Part shown: in pieces, positions 20,182-29,426 of the stretch
Layout: every line of letters begins with the position of its first letter
Numbering within the stretch: position 1 is the first letter of the stretch
From: Pantoea sp. Lij88
GTDB lineage: Bacteria > Pseudomonadota > Gammaproteobacteria > Enterobacterales > Enterobacteriaceae
Direction of reading: 5' to 3'
Assembly: GCF_030062155.1 (NCBI RefSeq)
Contig: NZ_CP118269.1
Span: 806,001-870,000, forward strand
Length of the DNA stretch: 64,000 bases
Program-made: the position numbers and the translations under genes
Notes under the pieces: model-generated
Told to the model about the DNA's origin: nothing
Seen by the model: the letters and a program-made list of their open reading frames with translations, nothing else
Databases searched by the model: none

Positions 20182-21274
20182 AGTTTTACTCTATTGTCGT
20201 CCCGGTTTTGAAAAAGAGTGTGCGGCGGAAATCAGCGCCAAAGCGGCCGAACGTGAAATCTACGGCTTTCCACGGGTTAAAGATGACTCCGGTTACGTGC
20301 TGTTTGAGTGCTATCAGTTTGAAGATGCGGAGCGTCTGGCGCGTGAACTGCCGTTTGACGAGCTGATCTTTGCCCGTCAGATGCTGGTCGTCGGCGAAAT
20401 GCTGCGTGACCTGCCGCAGGAAGATCGCATCACCCCGATCGTCGGCATGCTGACTGGCGTGGTGGAGAAGGGCGGCGAACTGCGTGTTGAAGTACCTGAC
20501 ACCAACGAAGCCAAAGAGCTGACCAAATTCTGCCGTAAGTTCACCGTGCCGCTGCGTTCAGCACTGCGTGAAAGCAAAATTCTGCTGAATTATGAAAGTC
20601 CGAAACGCCCTGTGGTGCATGTCTTTTTCATCGCACCTGGCACCTGTTACGTTGGCTACTCCATCCGGGAAAACAGCTCGCCGTTTTACATGGGTATTCC
20701 ACGCCTTAAGTTTCCTTCCGATGCACCAAGCCGTTCCACGCTTAAGCTGGAAGAGGCGTTCCACGTCTTTATCCCTGCGGATGAGTGGGATGAGCGTTTA
20801 GCCAGTGGCATGTACGCCGTGGATCTCGGAGCCTGTCCGGGCGGCTGGACTTATCAGCTGGTCCAGCGCAGCATGATGGTTTATGCGGTGGACAACGGAC
20901 CGATGGCCCCAAGCCTGATGGATACCGGCCAGGTGATGCACGAGAAAGCCGATGGATTTAAATTCCGTCCGCCACGCACCAACATCAGCTGGCTGGTGTG
21001 TGACATGGTGGAGAAGCCGGTTCGCGTGGCTAACCTGATGACCGACTGGCTGGTCAACGGCTGGTGCCGTGAAGCGATCTTTAACCTCAAATTGCCGATG
21101 AAAAAGCGTTATGAAGAGGTGACGCAGAATCTGGCAATGATGCAGGAGCGCTTTGATGAGAATGGCATTAACGTGCAGATTCGCGCCCGCCAGCTCTATC
21201 ATGACCGCGAAGAGGTGACGGTTCATGTGCGCCGTATGTGGGCAGCCACCGGTGGCCGTCGCGACGAACGTTAA
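20174..21274 (+). CDS. rlmM: 23S rRNA C2498 2'-O-ribose methyltransferase
   Basis: RlmM (YgdE) methylates the 2'-OH of C2498 in 23S rRNA before subunit assembly. It has an N-terminal THUMP domain and a C-terminal Rossmann methyltransferase with the SAM loop [14 protein letters not shown] near residue 225. Starting at ATG 20174 ([19 protein letters not shown]) gives 366 residues, as in E. coli. The start lies inside the end of ygdD. A stem-loop separates its end from the convergent xni. Confidence 0.96.
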   Translation: MNKVLLYCRPGFEKECAAEISAKAAEREIYGFPRVKDDSGYVLFECYQFEDAERLARELPFDELIFARQMLVVGEMLRDLPQEDRITPIVGMLTGVVEKGGELRVEVPDTNEAKELTKFCRKFTVPLRSALRESKILLNYESPKRPVVHVFFIAPGTCYVGYSIRENSSPFYMGIPRLKFPSDAPSRSTLKLEEAFHVFIPADEWDERLASGMYAVDLGACPGGWTYQLVQRSMMVYAVDNGPMAPSLMDTGQVMHEKADGFKFRPPRTNISWLVCDMVEKPVRVANLMTDWLVNGWCREAIFNLKLPMKKRYEEVTQNLAMMQERFDENGINVQIRARQLYHDREEVTVHVRRMWAATGGRRDER

Positions 21275-21280
21275 TCGCCG

Positions 21281-21304
21281 GGCTGAGTGCAATCGCACTC
21301 AGCC
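21281..21304. terminator. Bidirectional stem-loop, rlmM/xni
   Basis: Perfect 10-bp inverted repeat GGCTGAGTGC / GCACTCAGCC with loop AATC. Its right arm covers the last codons of xni. It lies between convergent genes and could end both; no T-run. Confidence 0.55.
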
Positions 21305-22054
21305 GGTATAACGCAGCGTATTCAGATTTCCCTGCAACACCAGATCCCGCTTCAGCGTGGCCACCTGACGGCTGATCTCAGCCATCTGCTGGCCTTCCGC
21401 GAGCTTTTCCTGCCATTTGGCGGGTACCTTATCCAGTTGCTGATAGATCCCTTCGAGCGTATGAAACTCAGTCAGCAGCTGTTTCGCGCTTTTCGGGCCG
21501 ATGCCGGTGATGCCCGGAATTTTACTGCTGCTGATGCCGCACAATCCCCAGTAGTCGGGTAACAGCTGTGGTGCCACGCCAAATTCAGCGTCGATAAAGG
21601 GCAGATCGAGCCACCGTTTCTGAAAATAGTCGCGAATACGGATCTCGGGTGCCAGCAGCTGACAATAGCCTTTGTCAGTGGAGACAATGGTGGCCTGATG
21701 TCCGGCCTGAGCCATTTTCACCGCCAGCGTCGCCGCTAAATCATCCGCCTCATCCTCGCCCGCTATCCAGCAGCTGACGCCTGCGGCGCGAAAAGCCTCC
21801 TGTAACGCTGGCATCTCTGCCTGTAAATCGTCTGGCATCGGCGGGCGACCGCTTTTGTAATCGGGAAGCAGCTGATGCCGCCAGCCCTGATGACGCGCTT
21901 CGCCATCAAATACGGCGACAGCGTGCGTTGGATGGGCGTGACCCAGTACCTGGCGCAGCGCGGCCACGCAGCCTTCGACACAGGGTGAGCCTTGTACCGC
22001 ATGCAGACGGCGAATCAGATTCAGCGCGTCAACAATAACAAGATGAAGAGCCAT
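21299..22054 (-). CDS. xni: Flap endonuclease Xni (ExoIX)
   Basis: Xni (YgdG) is a small member of the Pol I 5'-nuclease family that cuts flap DNA. Acidic metal-binding motifs are visible (LVIVDALNL at the N-terminus; [12 protein letters not shown] and [10 protein letters not shown] in the middle), as is the helix-hairpin motif [14 protein letters not shown]. 251 residues, equal to E. coli. It lies downstream of ppnN on the same strand with 34 bases between, and that gap holds a stem-loop. Confidence 0.94.
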   Translation of the reverse strand: MALHLVIVDALNLIRRLHAVQGSPCVEGCVAALRQVLGHAHPTHAVAVFDGEARHQGWRHQLLPDYKSGRPPMPDDLQAEMPALQEAFRAAGVSCWIAGEDEADDLAATLAVKMAQAGHQATIVSTDKGYCQLLAPEIRIRDYFQKRWLDLPFIDAEFGVAPQLLPDYWGLCGISSSKIPGITGIGPKSAKQLLTEFHTLEGIYQQLDKVPAKWQEKLAEGQQMAEISRQVATLKRDLVLQGNLNTLRYTG

Positions 22055-22063
22055 GAGAGTATG

Positions 22064-22081
22064 GGCAGCCCGTGGGCTGCC
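22064..22081 (-). terminator. Stem-loop between ppnN and xni
   Basis: GGCAGCC / GGCTGCC, 7 bp, loop CGTG, in the 34-base gap. No T-run on the minus strand; may attenuate read-through from ppnN into xni. Confidence 0.35.
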
Positions 22082-22088
22082 TCCTGGT

Positions 22089-23453
22089 TTATTTGATAAT
22101 TTCGTAGCAGGGGATGTAGGCGGTGCCTGGCAGCTTCATGCGTTGCTGAGCAACGAATCCCTGCAGCAGTTCATCCATGCGGTGCATGATGTCGGGGTCG
22201 CCATGCAGTTTAAAGCGTCCCTTCTCACGGATTTCGCGGATGCCCATCTCTTTAACGTTACCCGCGACGATGCCTGAGAAGGCGCGGCGCAGGTCGGCAG
22301 CCAGCTTCTCGGGAGGCTGGTTGGTGTAGAGATTGAGGTTCGCCATATTTTCATGGGTTGGCAGGAACGGCACCTGCAGATCCGGTTCAATGCGAATCGA
22401 CCAGTTGAAACTGTAAGCATCGCCGGTTTCGCGACGATTCTCTTTCACCTGCGGCATCGCTTTCTTCATCAGACGCGCCACTTCTGCCGCGTCATCAATG
22501 ATGATCTGATAATGCTTCCGCGCCTGTTCACCCAGCGTGTTAACGATGAAATCATCCAGCACGCGGAAGTAATCGGCGCTCTCTTTCGGGCCGGTCAGAA
22601 TCAGCGGCAGCACCTGATCGCTGTTGTGCGGATTCATCAGGATGCCCAGCAGATAGAGCAGCTCTTCTGCCGTGCCGACGCCGCCAGGGAAGATGATGAT
22701 GCCGTGGGCAATACGCACAAAAGCTTCCAGACGTTTTTCAATGTCCGGCATGATGATCAGCTCATTCACCAGCGGATTCGGCGGTTCAGCCGCGATGATT
22801 GAGGGCTCGGTCAGGCCGATAAAGCGGCTGTCACGATAGCGCTGCTGAGCGTGGCCAACGGCAGCTCCTTTCATCGGCGCTTCCATCACGCCCGGCCCGC
22901 AGCCGGTACAGATGTTCAGTTCACGCAGCCCAAGCTGCGTTCCGACATTGCGGCAATACTGATATTCGACAGCGTTGATGGAGTGACCACCCCAGCACAC
23001 CACGGTGTTGGGATACTCGCCGATGTGCAGTGCCCGCGCATTACGCAGAATAGAAAAGACGGTGTTGGTGATCGTGGCGGAATCGTTCTCTTCCGCTGCC
23101 GTGAAACGGCCCGGCATGTTGAGCTGACCGCTGACAAACAGGATGTCACGCAGCACGGCAAACAGGTTTGCCTGCAGTGAACGGATGATGCGGCCATCCA
23201 CGAACGCCTCTTCCGGCGGATTGATCAGTTCCAGTTTGACGCCGCGCTCACGGCGCAGCACGTTGATGTCGAAATTCTCAAAGCGGGAGAGCAGTTCGTG
23301 GCTGCTGTCAGTCTGGCTGCCGGAGTTCAGCACGGCCAGGGAGCAATTGCGGAACAGCTGGTAGAGGTCACTGCTGGCTGTGCGCTTCAGCATATCCACT
23401 TCCAGCTGCGAGAGCAGATCCATTGAGCCAAGTGGGCTGATATGGGTAATCAA
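22089..23453 (-). CDS. ppnN: Nucleotide 5'-monophosphate nucleosidase PpnN
   Basis: PpnN (YgdH) cleaves nucleoside monophosphates to base plus ribose 5-phosphate and is bound and modulated by (p)ppGpp in E. coli. The lysine decarboxylase-like (LOG) domain has [17 protein letters not shown] and the [15 protein letters not shown] motif. A TTG codon at 23453 is the probable start: AGGAG lies five bases upstream, the protein then begins (M)[13 protein letters not shown], and the length is 454 residues, as in E. coli. An upstream in-frame extension of 39 residues has no family similarity. relA, the source of its effector, is also in this window. Confidence 0.94.
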   Translation of the reverse strand: MITHISPLGSMDLLSQLEVDMLKRTASSDLYQLFRNCSLAVLNSGSQTDSSHELLSRFENFDINVLRRERGVKLELINPPEEAFVDGRIIRSLQANLFAVLRDILFVSGQLNMPGRFTAAEENDSATITNTVFSILRNARALHIGEYPNTVVCWGGHSINAVEYQYCRNVGTQLGLRELNICTGCGPGVMEAPMKGAAVGHAQQRYRDSRFIGLTEPSIIAAEPPNPLVNELIIMPDIEKRLEAFVRIAHGIIIFPGGVGTAEELLYLLGILMNPHNSDQVLPLILTGPKESADYFRVLDDFIVNTLGEQARKHYQIIIDDAAEVARLMKKAMPQVKENRRETGDAYSFNWSIRIEPDLQVPFLPTHENMANLNLYTNQPPEKLAADLRRAFSGIVAGNVKEMGIREIREKGRFKLHGDPDIMHRMDELLQGFVAQQRMKLPGTAYIPCYEIIK

Positions 23454-23622
23454 ATGAACTCCTTTACACCCGCCTGGGTGCGTGTTGGCACTGCAAAGGC
23501 AGTGACGAAAATCCCTGGTCGGCAACCCGCAGGTTGCCGCCATCACCAGAGTAGCCTTGTCGGCCCGCACAGCTCAAGCGGAACTGCGCTTCCTGCACGC
23601 AGCCTGCGAGAAGTCTCGCAAA

Positions 23623-24468
23623 CTACTGACGAACCAGCCGTGAAAAACCGGGGGAGAAGGGCACATTGGTGCGCCACGGGTTGATATCCAGCCCGCCACG
23701 ACGGGTATAACGCGCATACACGGTCAGCGCTTCCGGATGGCAGAAACGCATCACATCATTAAAGATGCGCTCGACGCACTGCTCGTGAAATTCGTTGTGC
23801 TGGCGGAACGAGACCAGATAGCGCAGCAGCGCTTCACGCTCGATACGCGGGCCTTTGTAGCGGATCATCACCGAGCCCCAGTCAGGCTGATTGGTAATCA
23901 GGCAGTTTGACTTGAGCAGGTGGCTGACCAGCGTCTCCTCAACGATTTCACTGCCTGTGGCATCCGCCAGATAATCCGCATTGAAGCGGTAATCCTCGAT
24001 GGCGATATCCTGCTCATCAATGCAGGTGCCCTCAAAATGACCGATAGGCTGGCCTTCAATCTCATGAAGACGGAACAGCGCGACCCGCGCTTCACCTTCG
24101 GCACAGGCACTCAGATCCCGCTCCAGCGTCTGACGGACCTCGCCCCAGTCCGCAAAGCGGGTCTGGTTGAAACTGTTCAGGTAGAGCTTGAAGCTTTTCG
24201 ACTCGATAAGATTGCGGCTCTGCGCGTCCAGCACCACTTCGCCGACGGCAACCTGAGGCAGCCCTTTGCTGTTGAGCCACGAGAGTTCATACAGCGTCCA
24301 GATATCGCTGCCGGTAAAGGGCAGGCTGTCGGGAAACAGGCCAAGCGGTTCACGGTTCAGGCTGCGTGGCACCGACTGCAGTAAGCTGTTGTCATACCGA
24401 TCGTGATAGGCTGTGGGTTTGCCCAGCGTCAGGTTACTGAGTGCCTGATCCTGTTCGTGAGTAGTCAT
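23623..24468 (-). CDS. queF: NADPH-dependent 7-cyano-7-deazaguanine reductase
   Basis: QueF reduces preQ0 to preQ1 in queuosine synthesis. It is the long two-domain type: the N-terminal half carries a degenerate fold, and the nucleophilic Cys is in [16 protein letters not shown] with the family motif following (VMIRYKGP). I took the ATG at 24468 (MTTHEQDQ, 281 residues; E. coli 282) over an in-frame start five codons upstream. Divergent from syd. queD and queE of the same pathway are at 47-48 kb. Just after the stop is a short inverted repeat TGCGAGA/TCTCGCA (23605-23620). Confidence 0.95.
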   Translation of the reverse strand: MTTHEQDQALSNLTLGKPTAYHDRYDNSLLQSVPRSLNREPLGLFPDSLPFTGSDIWTLYELSWLNSKGLPQVAVGEVVLDAQSRNLIESKSFKLYLNSFNQTRFADWGEVRQTLERDLSACAEGEARVALFRLHEIEGQPIGHFEGTCIDEQDIAIEDYRFNADYLADATGSEIVEETLVSHLLKSNCLITNQPDWGSVMIRYKGPRIEREALLRYLVSFRQHNEFHEQCVERIFNDVMRFCHPEALTVYARYTRRGGLDINPWRTNVPFSPGFSRLVRQ

Positions 24469-24530
24469 TGCGGTTACCACCAAAATTAATCAAAGTGGGT
24501 AAGTGTAACCCATCAGAAGTGAGAATATGA

Positions 24531-25079
24531 ATGATGCAGCAAACTGCCGCCGCGTTGCGCGACTTTACCACCCGATACTGCCAGCACTGGCTTCAGCACG
24601 CGGGGCATGCACCGGCCAGCAGCGATCTTTATGGCGTCCCCTCGCCCTGTAAAAGGGAGGATCGCGATCAGCGTGTCGTCTGGCAGCCGCAGCCGTTTAG
24701 TCTGCCTCCGACGCTGGATGCGATTGAGCGGGCAATCGACATCCAGCTCCAGCCGTCGATCACAGATTTCTACACCACGCAGTTCGCCGGGGATATGCAG
24801 GCCCGTTTTGGTGAGAACCCGCTGACACTGTTGCAGGTGTGGAGTGAAGAGGATTTCCTGCGGTTACAGGAGAATCTGATTGGGCATCTGGTGATGCAGC
24901 GCCGCCTGAAACAGGCGCCTACGCTGTTTATTGCCACGACCGATTCAGAGGAGGAGATCATCTCTCTCTGTAATCTCAGTGGCGAAGTCATTCTGGAGCA
25001 GCCTGGCCGTAAACAGCGTGTCGTCTTAGCGGAAAGTCTTGAGATATTTCTTAAGTCATTACAACCGGTTATCATCTGA
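24531..25079 (+). CDS. syd: SecY-interacting protein Syd
   Basis: Peripheral cytosolic protein that binds the SecY translocon and is thought to check its assembly. 182 residues (E. coli 181), with the conserved stretches DLYGVPSPC, YTTQFAGDMQARFG, LQENLIGHLVMQ and SLCNLSGEV. Two consecutive ATG codons begin the frame; either could be used. It is followed by the CsrB region, as in E. coli. Confidence 0.93.
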   Translation: MMQQTAAALRDFTTRYCQHWLQHAGHAPASSDLYGVPSPCKREDRDQRVVWQPQPFSLPPTLDAIERAIDIQLQPSITDFYTTQFAGDMQARFGENPLTLLQVWSEEDFLRLQENLIGHLVMQRRLKQAPTLFIATTDSEEEIISLCNLSGEVILEQPGRKQRVVLAESLEIFLKSLQPVII

Positions 25080-25103
25080 TTTGCAGTGATTTGCCGCTCG
25101 GCT

Positions 25104-25137
25104 TGTAAGACATCTCTTACATCTGCTGTAAGAGATC
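25104..25137 (+). promoter_or_regulatory. UvrY (GacA-type) binding palindrome upstream of csrB
   Basis: TGTAAGACATCTCTTACA (25104-25121) is a near-perfect 18-bp palindrome of the GacA/UvrY class. A second half site TGTAAGAGATC follows at 25127-25137. It lies about 185 bases before the proposed csrB start, similar to the upstream activating site in E. coli. The palindrome is seen; UvrY binding is inferred from the family. Confidence 0.8.
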
Positions 25138-25255
25138 GCCATATAACGGGTGAGACATCCGGAAGGCCGATATGTAAAAATATTGTGAATCATCAACTTA
25201 ATGGCGTTTATCCTAAATTGTGCCGCAGATTTCGTAAAGTTCCGCTGTGAGTACC

Positions 25256-25283
25256 TTGTGCGCGTAACGAGTTCTGTCAAAAT
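25256..25283 (+). promoter_or_regulatory. Candidate csrB promoter
   Basis: TTGTGC (25256-25261), 16-base spacer, CAAAAT (25278-25283). Weak hexamers, consistent with dependence on an activator. The first GGA motifs begin about 13 bases after it. Confidence 0.4.
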
Positions 25284-25289
25284 GTTTCG

Positions 25290-25605
25290 CACTGCAGGAC
25301 GCTCAGGAAACAGATATCGTCAGGATGATGATAAGCCATGAGGCAGGAACGTAACGGAGCTTACGGCACACGGAAGGTTTCAGGACGAAACAGGAACGCT
25401 CAGGATTGGGCAAGGGACACCTCCAGGATGGAGAACGAGAACCCCCTCAGACGAGGTGGTGGGCCAGGACGCTAAGGATACATCAGGATGATGCGCGACA
25501 GGAGTTCGCACTGGACAAGTTGTCATGGAAGAGCAGGGAGCAAAAACGTAGCGGGAAGGCTGCAAACGAACCGGGAGCACTGTTTATACAGTGCTCCCTT
25601 TTTTT
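25290..25605 (+). ncRNA. csrB: CsrB regulatory RNA (CsrA-sequestering)
   Basis: CsrB binds many copies of CsrA and frees its target mRNAs. The region has about 21 GGA motifs, many as CAGGA(T/A)G in stem-loop tops, and no plausible gene. The 3' part, from AAGTTGTCA through GGAGC, AACGAACCGGGAGC and the terminator, matches E. coli CsrB closely, as does the block ACACCTCCAGGATGGAGAA in the middle. Position between syd and yqcC is also conserved. The 5' end (about 25290) is estimated from the promoter; the total is near 316 bases against about 369 in E. coli, so fewer binding hairpins. BarA, which drives its transcription through UvrY, is encoded at 36.5 kb. Confidence 0.93.
25573..25605 (+). terminator. 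csrB intrinsic terminator
   Basis: 11-bp perfect stem GGGAGCACTGT / ACAGTGCTCCC, loop TTAT, then seven T. Strong rho-independent terminator. Confidence 0.95.
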
Positions 25606-25667
25606 GTGCCTGTGCCAACAAGTGATATGCTTGCCGCCCATTTTTGACTGCTCGCTGGAGGTGGCGC

Positions 25668-25997
25668 ATGACGCCTGAACAATTGATTACGCAACGGCTG
25701 GAGCAACTGGAAGCGGTGATGCGTGAGCACCATCTCTGGCAGAGTATGCCGCCAGCCGAAGGCGCGCTGGAGAGCCAGGAACCCTTTTGCCTGGATACGC
25801 TGGAGCCGCTGCAGTGGCTCCAGTGGGTCTTAGTCCCGCGGATGCATGCCCTGATTGCCGCCGGGCATCCGTTACCGCAAAACTTTGCCGTTGCTCCCTA
25901 CTATGAAGTGGCGCTGGAGTCTGACCAGCCCGGTATTGCGCCGCTGCTGCTGACCCTGCGTCAGCTGGATACGTTGATCGGGGATGCTGCCCACTGA
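25668..25997 (+). CDS. yqcC: DUF446 protein YqcC
   Basis: Small cytosolic protein of unknown function, 109 residues, all-helical in appearance, with the conserved WLQWVLVPRMHALI and FAVAPYYEVAL stretches of the family. ATG 25668 is preceded by GGAGGTG; the in-frame ATG at 25644 lies upstream of that ribosome site. The stop shares a base with the truC start (TGATG), so the two are translationally coupled. Confidence 0.9.
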   Translation: MTPEQLITQRLEQLEAVMREHHLWQSMPPAEGALESQEPFCLDTLEPLQWLQWVLVPRMHALIAAGHPLPQNFAVAPYYEVALESDQPGIAPLLLTLRQLDTLIGDAAH

Positions 25998-26776
25998 TGC
26001 TGGAGATACTCTATCAGGATGAGTGGCTGGTGGCCGTCAACAAGCCCAGCGGCTGGCTGGTTCATCGCAGCTGGCTGGATCGCCATGAAACGGTGTTTGT
26101 GATGCAGACCGTGCGTGATCAGATCGGACAGCATGTCTTTACTGCGCATCGTCTGGATAAGCCCACGTCAGGCGTGCTGCTGATGGGGCTTTCGAGCGAA
26201 GTCGGACGTCTGCTTTCCCTGCAGTTTGAACAGCACCAGATGCAGAAAACCTACCACGCCGTGGTACGCGGCTGGCTGGAGAGCAGCGGGACGCTCGATT
26301 ATCCGCTGGTGGAAGAGCTGGATAAAATTGCTGACAGGCACGCCACTGAAGCGCGAACCGCACAGCCCGCCATCACCGATTATCAGTCACTGGCCACCGT
26401 TGAGATGCCGGTCGGCATTGGTCGTTATCCCACGTCGCGTTACAGCCTGGTTGAAATGGCCCCGAAAACCGGTCGCAAGCATCAGCTGCGTCGCCATATG
26501 TCACACCTGCGTCATCCGATTATCGGTGATTCTGCGCACGGTGATCTGCGTCAGAACCGGGGGGCCGCCGAACATTTTGGCGCTAACCGACTGATGCTGC
26601 ACGCCAGCAGCCTGGCATTGACCCATCCGGTGACCGGTGAACCTTTGCTGATTCGCGCCGGACTTGATGGCGTCTGGCAGAATCTGATGAATCAGTTTGG
26701 CTGGCAGGATCAGATTCCTGAGGTGCCGCGGGTTGAGTTTGACGCAGCACCAGGACAGGATAACGTTTCAGAATAA
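25997..26776 (+). CDS. truC: tRNA pseudouridine-65 synthase
   Basis: TruC makes pseudouridine at position 65 of tRNA-Ile1 and tRNA-Asp. RluA-type fold with the catalytic Asp54 in AHRLDKPTSGVLL and the downstream motifs ALVEMAPKTGRKHQLR-like (here LVEMAPKTGRKHQLRRH) and LMLHASSLALTHP. 259 residues (E. coli 260, also D54). Start overlaps the yqcC stop by one base; yqcA follows after 12 bases, so yqcC-truC-yqcA is one unit. Confidence 0.95.
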   Translation: MLEILYQDEWLVAVNKPSGWLVHRSWLDRHETVFVMQTVRDQIGQHVFTAHRLDKPTSGVLLMGLSSEVGRLLSLQFEQHQMQKTYHAVVRGWLESSGTLDYPLVEELDKIADRHATEARTAQPAITDYQSLATVEMPVGIGRYPTSRYSLVEMAPKTGRKHQLRRHMSHLRHPIIGDSAHGDLRQNRGAAEHFGANRLMLHASSLALTHPVTGEPLLIRAGLDGVWQNLMNQFGWQDQIPEVPRVEFDAAPGQDNVSE

Positions 26777-26788
26777 GGGAGAAAGCAG

Positions 26789-27235
26789 ATGGCAAAGATT
26801 GGCATTTTTGTGGGTACGGTTTACGGCAATGCGCTGATGGTGGCGGAAGAAGCGGAGCCGTTACTGCAGCAACAGGGGCACAGCGTCACCGTGTTTGACG
26901 ATCCGACGCTGGCTGACTGGCAGAACTATGCCAGCGACGTGGCGCTGGTGGTTACATCGACCACCGGGCAGGGCGATTTTCCCGACACGATTTCAGGTCT
27001 GTTCCATGCGATTAAAGATAAGCTGGGTCATCAGCCTGCACTGCGCTATGGCGTGATTGCGCTGGGTGACAGCAGTTATGACCATTTTTGTGGCGCGGGC
27101 AAAGCCTTTGATGCGCTGCTGCAGGAGCAGGGCGCGCAGCGGGTTGGAGAGGTGTTACTGGTTGATGCCACTGAAAACCCTGAGCCGGAAGCGGTTACCT
27201 CTCCGTGGGTTGAAGCCTGGGGCGCGCAACTCTGA
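26789..27235 (+). CDS. yqcA: Flavodoxin-like protein YqcA
   Basis: Short-chain flavodoxin of 148 residues. The FMN phosphate loop is GTVYGNA at residues 9-15, followed by [11 protein letters not shown] and [13 protein letters not shown], the two loops that flank the isoalloxazine ring. The electron-transfer partner is not known; neighbouring truC needs no electrons, so co-transcription does not tell its role. AGGGAGAAAG precedes the ATG. Confidence 0.93.
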   Translation: MAKIGIFVGTVYGNALMVAEEAEPLLQQQGHSVTVFDDPTLADWQNYASDVALVVTSTTGQGDFPDTISGLFHAIKDKLGHQPALRYGVIALGDSSYDHFCGAGKAFDALLQEQGAQRVGEVLLVDATENPEPEAVTSPWVEAWGAQL

Positions 27236-27242
27236 TGGCGAT

Positions 27243-27285
27243 GCCAGGCTTATCTCTGCCTTAGCAGCATAAAGATAAGCCTGGC
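27243..27285. terminator. Bidirectional stem-loop, yqcA/garD
   Basis: Perfect 13-bp inverted repeat GCCAGGCTTATCT (27243-27255) / AGATAAGCCTGGC (27273-27285). The 17-base loop can form an inner CTGC/GCAG pair. It fills the gap between the convergent yqcA and garD. Confidence 0.7.
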
Positions 27286-27293
27286 GTGCGATA

Positions 27294-28853
27294 TCAGGTA
27301 ATGGGTGCCGGGTTAAACACCGCCAGCTGATTACGGATGCCCCAGCGATCGGACCAGGTCTGCTTCCTGCCACTGGCAATGTCCAGAATCAACTCAAACA
27401 GTCTCCAGCCTACCTGTTCAATACTCTCTTCACCGGTCGCAATTGTCCCGGCATTGATGTCCATCAGATCGTGCCAGCGCTCGGCCAGGGCATTACGCGT
27501 CGCCATCTTGATCACCGGAATCGCAGCCAGACCGTAAGGCGTTCCGCGCCCGGTAGTGAACACCTGCAGAGTAATACCTGACGCCAGCTGCTGCGTTCCG
27601 CAGACAAAATCGCTGGCGGGCGTCGCCGCATAAATCAATCCACGCCGCGTAGGCCGCTGACCGGGTGAGAGCACTTCAACAATGGCGCTACGTCCCGATT
27701 TAGCGATTGATCCGAGAGCTTTCTCCACCACGTTCGCCAGCCCGCCTTTTTTATTGCCCGGCGACGGGTTAGCGCTGCGGTCGGTCTGGCCCTGGTCGAG
27801 GTAATTGTCATACCAGGCCATCTCCTCCAGTAAGCGCTTACCAACTTCCTGATTAATGACGCGCGGTGTCAGCAGGTGAATCGCATCACGCACTTCAGTC
27901 ACTTCCGAGAACATTACGGTCGCGCCGCAGCGCACCAGTAGATCAGAGGCGAAGCCCACGGCCGGATTCGCCGTTACGCCCGAGAACGCATCGCTGCCAC
28001 CACACTGCATACCGACAATCAGTTCTGCCGCCGGGCAGGTTTCACGCTGGCGCTGATTAAGCCGCTGAAGATGACGCTCCGCGACCTGCAGAATCTCATT
28101 CACCATCGCCCCAAAGCCCACCAGTTTTTCATCCTGCAAACGCACGATGTCATGATCGTCCAGCGAAATGGCCTGCACGTCAGGCGTGCCGGTCAGCAGA
28201 CGCTCCGGCTGTAACTTTTCACAGCCCAGGCTGACGATCATCACTTCGCCGCCGAAATTGGCATTCAGCGCCAGGTTATGAATAGTGCGAATCGGCACCA
28301 CCGCAGCAGGCGCGTTGATCGCGACGCCACAGCCATAAAGGTGGTTCAGGGCGACCACGCCATCGACATTCGGATAGCGCGGCAGTAAATCCCGTTCAAT
28401 GATCTGCACGACATGATCCACCACACCCGCCACGCAGTGAACGCTGGTGGTGATGCCAAGCAGGTTACGTGTGCCCACGCTGCCATCCGCATTGCGGTAA
28501 CCTTCAAAGGTGTAGCCCTCCAGCGGCGGCAAATCAGGCGGAACCTGCGTGGCTAACGGCAGACTCTCCAGCGGAGGAGCTTCCGGCAGCGCCACCAGAG
28601 ACTCATCAATCCAGCTGCCCCGGGCAATATCCCGCAATGCATAGCCAATGACTTCGCCATAACGCACGATCTCAGCACCCTGATTAATCGCGCTCAGCGC
28701 CACTTTGTGGCCCTGCGGCACATGCTCTGTGAGTGTCAGGCCATCCGCAAACTGCGTGCCGGCTGGCAGACCCAGGCTGTTGACCACAATCGCCACATTG
28801 TCGTGCTCATGGACTTTGATATAGAGCGGTTGTTCATTTGTGTTGGGGTTCAT
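27294..28853 (-). CDS. garD: Galactarate dehydratase
   Basis: Iron-dependent dehydratase that converts galactarate to 5-keto-4-deoxy-D-glucarate. UxaA/GarD family: N-terminal SAF-type domain ([14 protein letters not shown]), then the conserved dehydratase body with [59 protein letters not shown] region and the C-terminal [12 protein letters not shown]. 519 residues (E. coli 523). Divergent from gudP across about 570 bases. In E. coli garD sits far from gudPXD; here it adjoins the pathway genes that use its product. Confidence 0.96.
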   Translation of the reverse strand: MNPNTNEQPLYIKVHEHDNVAIVVNSLGLPAGTQFADGLTLTEHVPQGHKVALSAINQGAEIVRYGEVIGYALRDIARGSWIDESLVALPEAPPLESLPLATQVPPDLPPLEGYTFEGYRNADGSVGTRNLLGITTSVHCVAGVVDHVVQIIERDLLPRYPNVDGVVALNHLYGCGVAINAPAAVVPIRTIHNLALNANFGGEVMIVSLGCEKLQPERLLTGTPDVQAISLDDHDIVRLQDEKLVGFGAMVNEILQVAERHLQRLNQRQRETCPAAELIVGMQCGGSDAFSGVTANPAVGFASDLLVRCGATVMFSEVTEVRDAIHLLTPRVINQEVGKRLLEEMAWYDNYLDQGQTDRSANPSPGNKKGGLANVVEKALGSIAKSGRSAIVEVLSPGQRPTRRGLIYAATPASDFVCGTQQLASGITLQVFTTGRGTPYGLAAIPVIKMATRNALAERWHDLMDINAGTIATGEESIEQVGWRLFELILDIASGRKQTWSDRWGIRNQLAVFNPAPIT

Positions 28854-29426
28854 CGCTCACCTTCCTGTCTGTCGTGCCGTACTTGTGCGGCACGCTGTAA
28901 TGTTCTGACCTGTCACACGCTTGTTTGCCAGCTTCAGTATAGGGAGGGCGGTCAGGTGGCGCATTGTGCAAATGACCACCATTGAGGCCATTCAACCGAC
29001 TGTTTTGAGACGATTATCCAAAAGCAAGTGAAGAGCCTCACAAACAGCGGGGGAAAGCGTTATCCGGGGCGGATTCCGCACGGGTATTTGCCACTTTCGT
29101 GAGCCACGCCGCAGGGTTTTGTGCATCCGCCAGACATTCACTTCATTAACTCGGTTATTCCAGGGCGATGCGCCAATGTGATCGCCACAACCTGTTCTTA
29201 TACTGAGTTTCGTTAGCCAAAGTCAGGTTATCTGTCACGACGTATTACTCATCCGCAGAGGCTGAAGAGACGCATACCCGCCGCTTCTGTCCGCCGCCGG
29301 ATGAATAAATAAAGGTTTGCCAGAACAACAAGATCGCCGTGTTTAACCCAACTTCTCTCTGATACCCAACGCGATGTGTATGCAGTCAGAGCGAATGTAG
29401 CTCACGCTATATTTCAGGAGTGCATC
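28854..29426. promoter_or_regulatory. garD/gudP divergent control region (573 bases, no gene)
   Basis: No convincing gene is present. A minus-strand -10 TATACT (28936-28941) could serve garD. Its leader would contain a hairpin CGTGCCG/CGGCACG (28873-28894). A plus-strand TATACT (29199-29204) could serve gudP with a leader of about 215 bases. Both hexamers are followed by GA and lack a good -35, as expected for activator-dependent promoters (CdaR and CRP control these genes in E. coli). I could not identify a CdaR site or a full CRP palindrome. Confidence 0.4.

Noticed and set aside
25300..25560. Repeated CAGGA units that at first look like a short repeat array
   Set aside because: Spacing is irregular and the units are CsrA-binding motifs of CsrB, not CRISPR repeats.
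25380..25678. Small open frames on both strands at 25.4-25.7 kb
   Set aside because: They fall in CsrB, whose GGA motifs and terminator explain the sequence.
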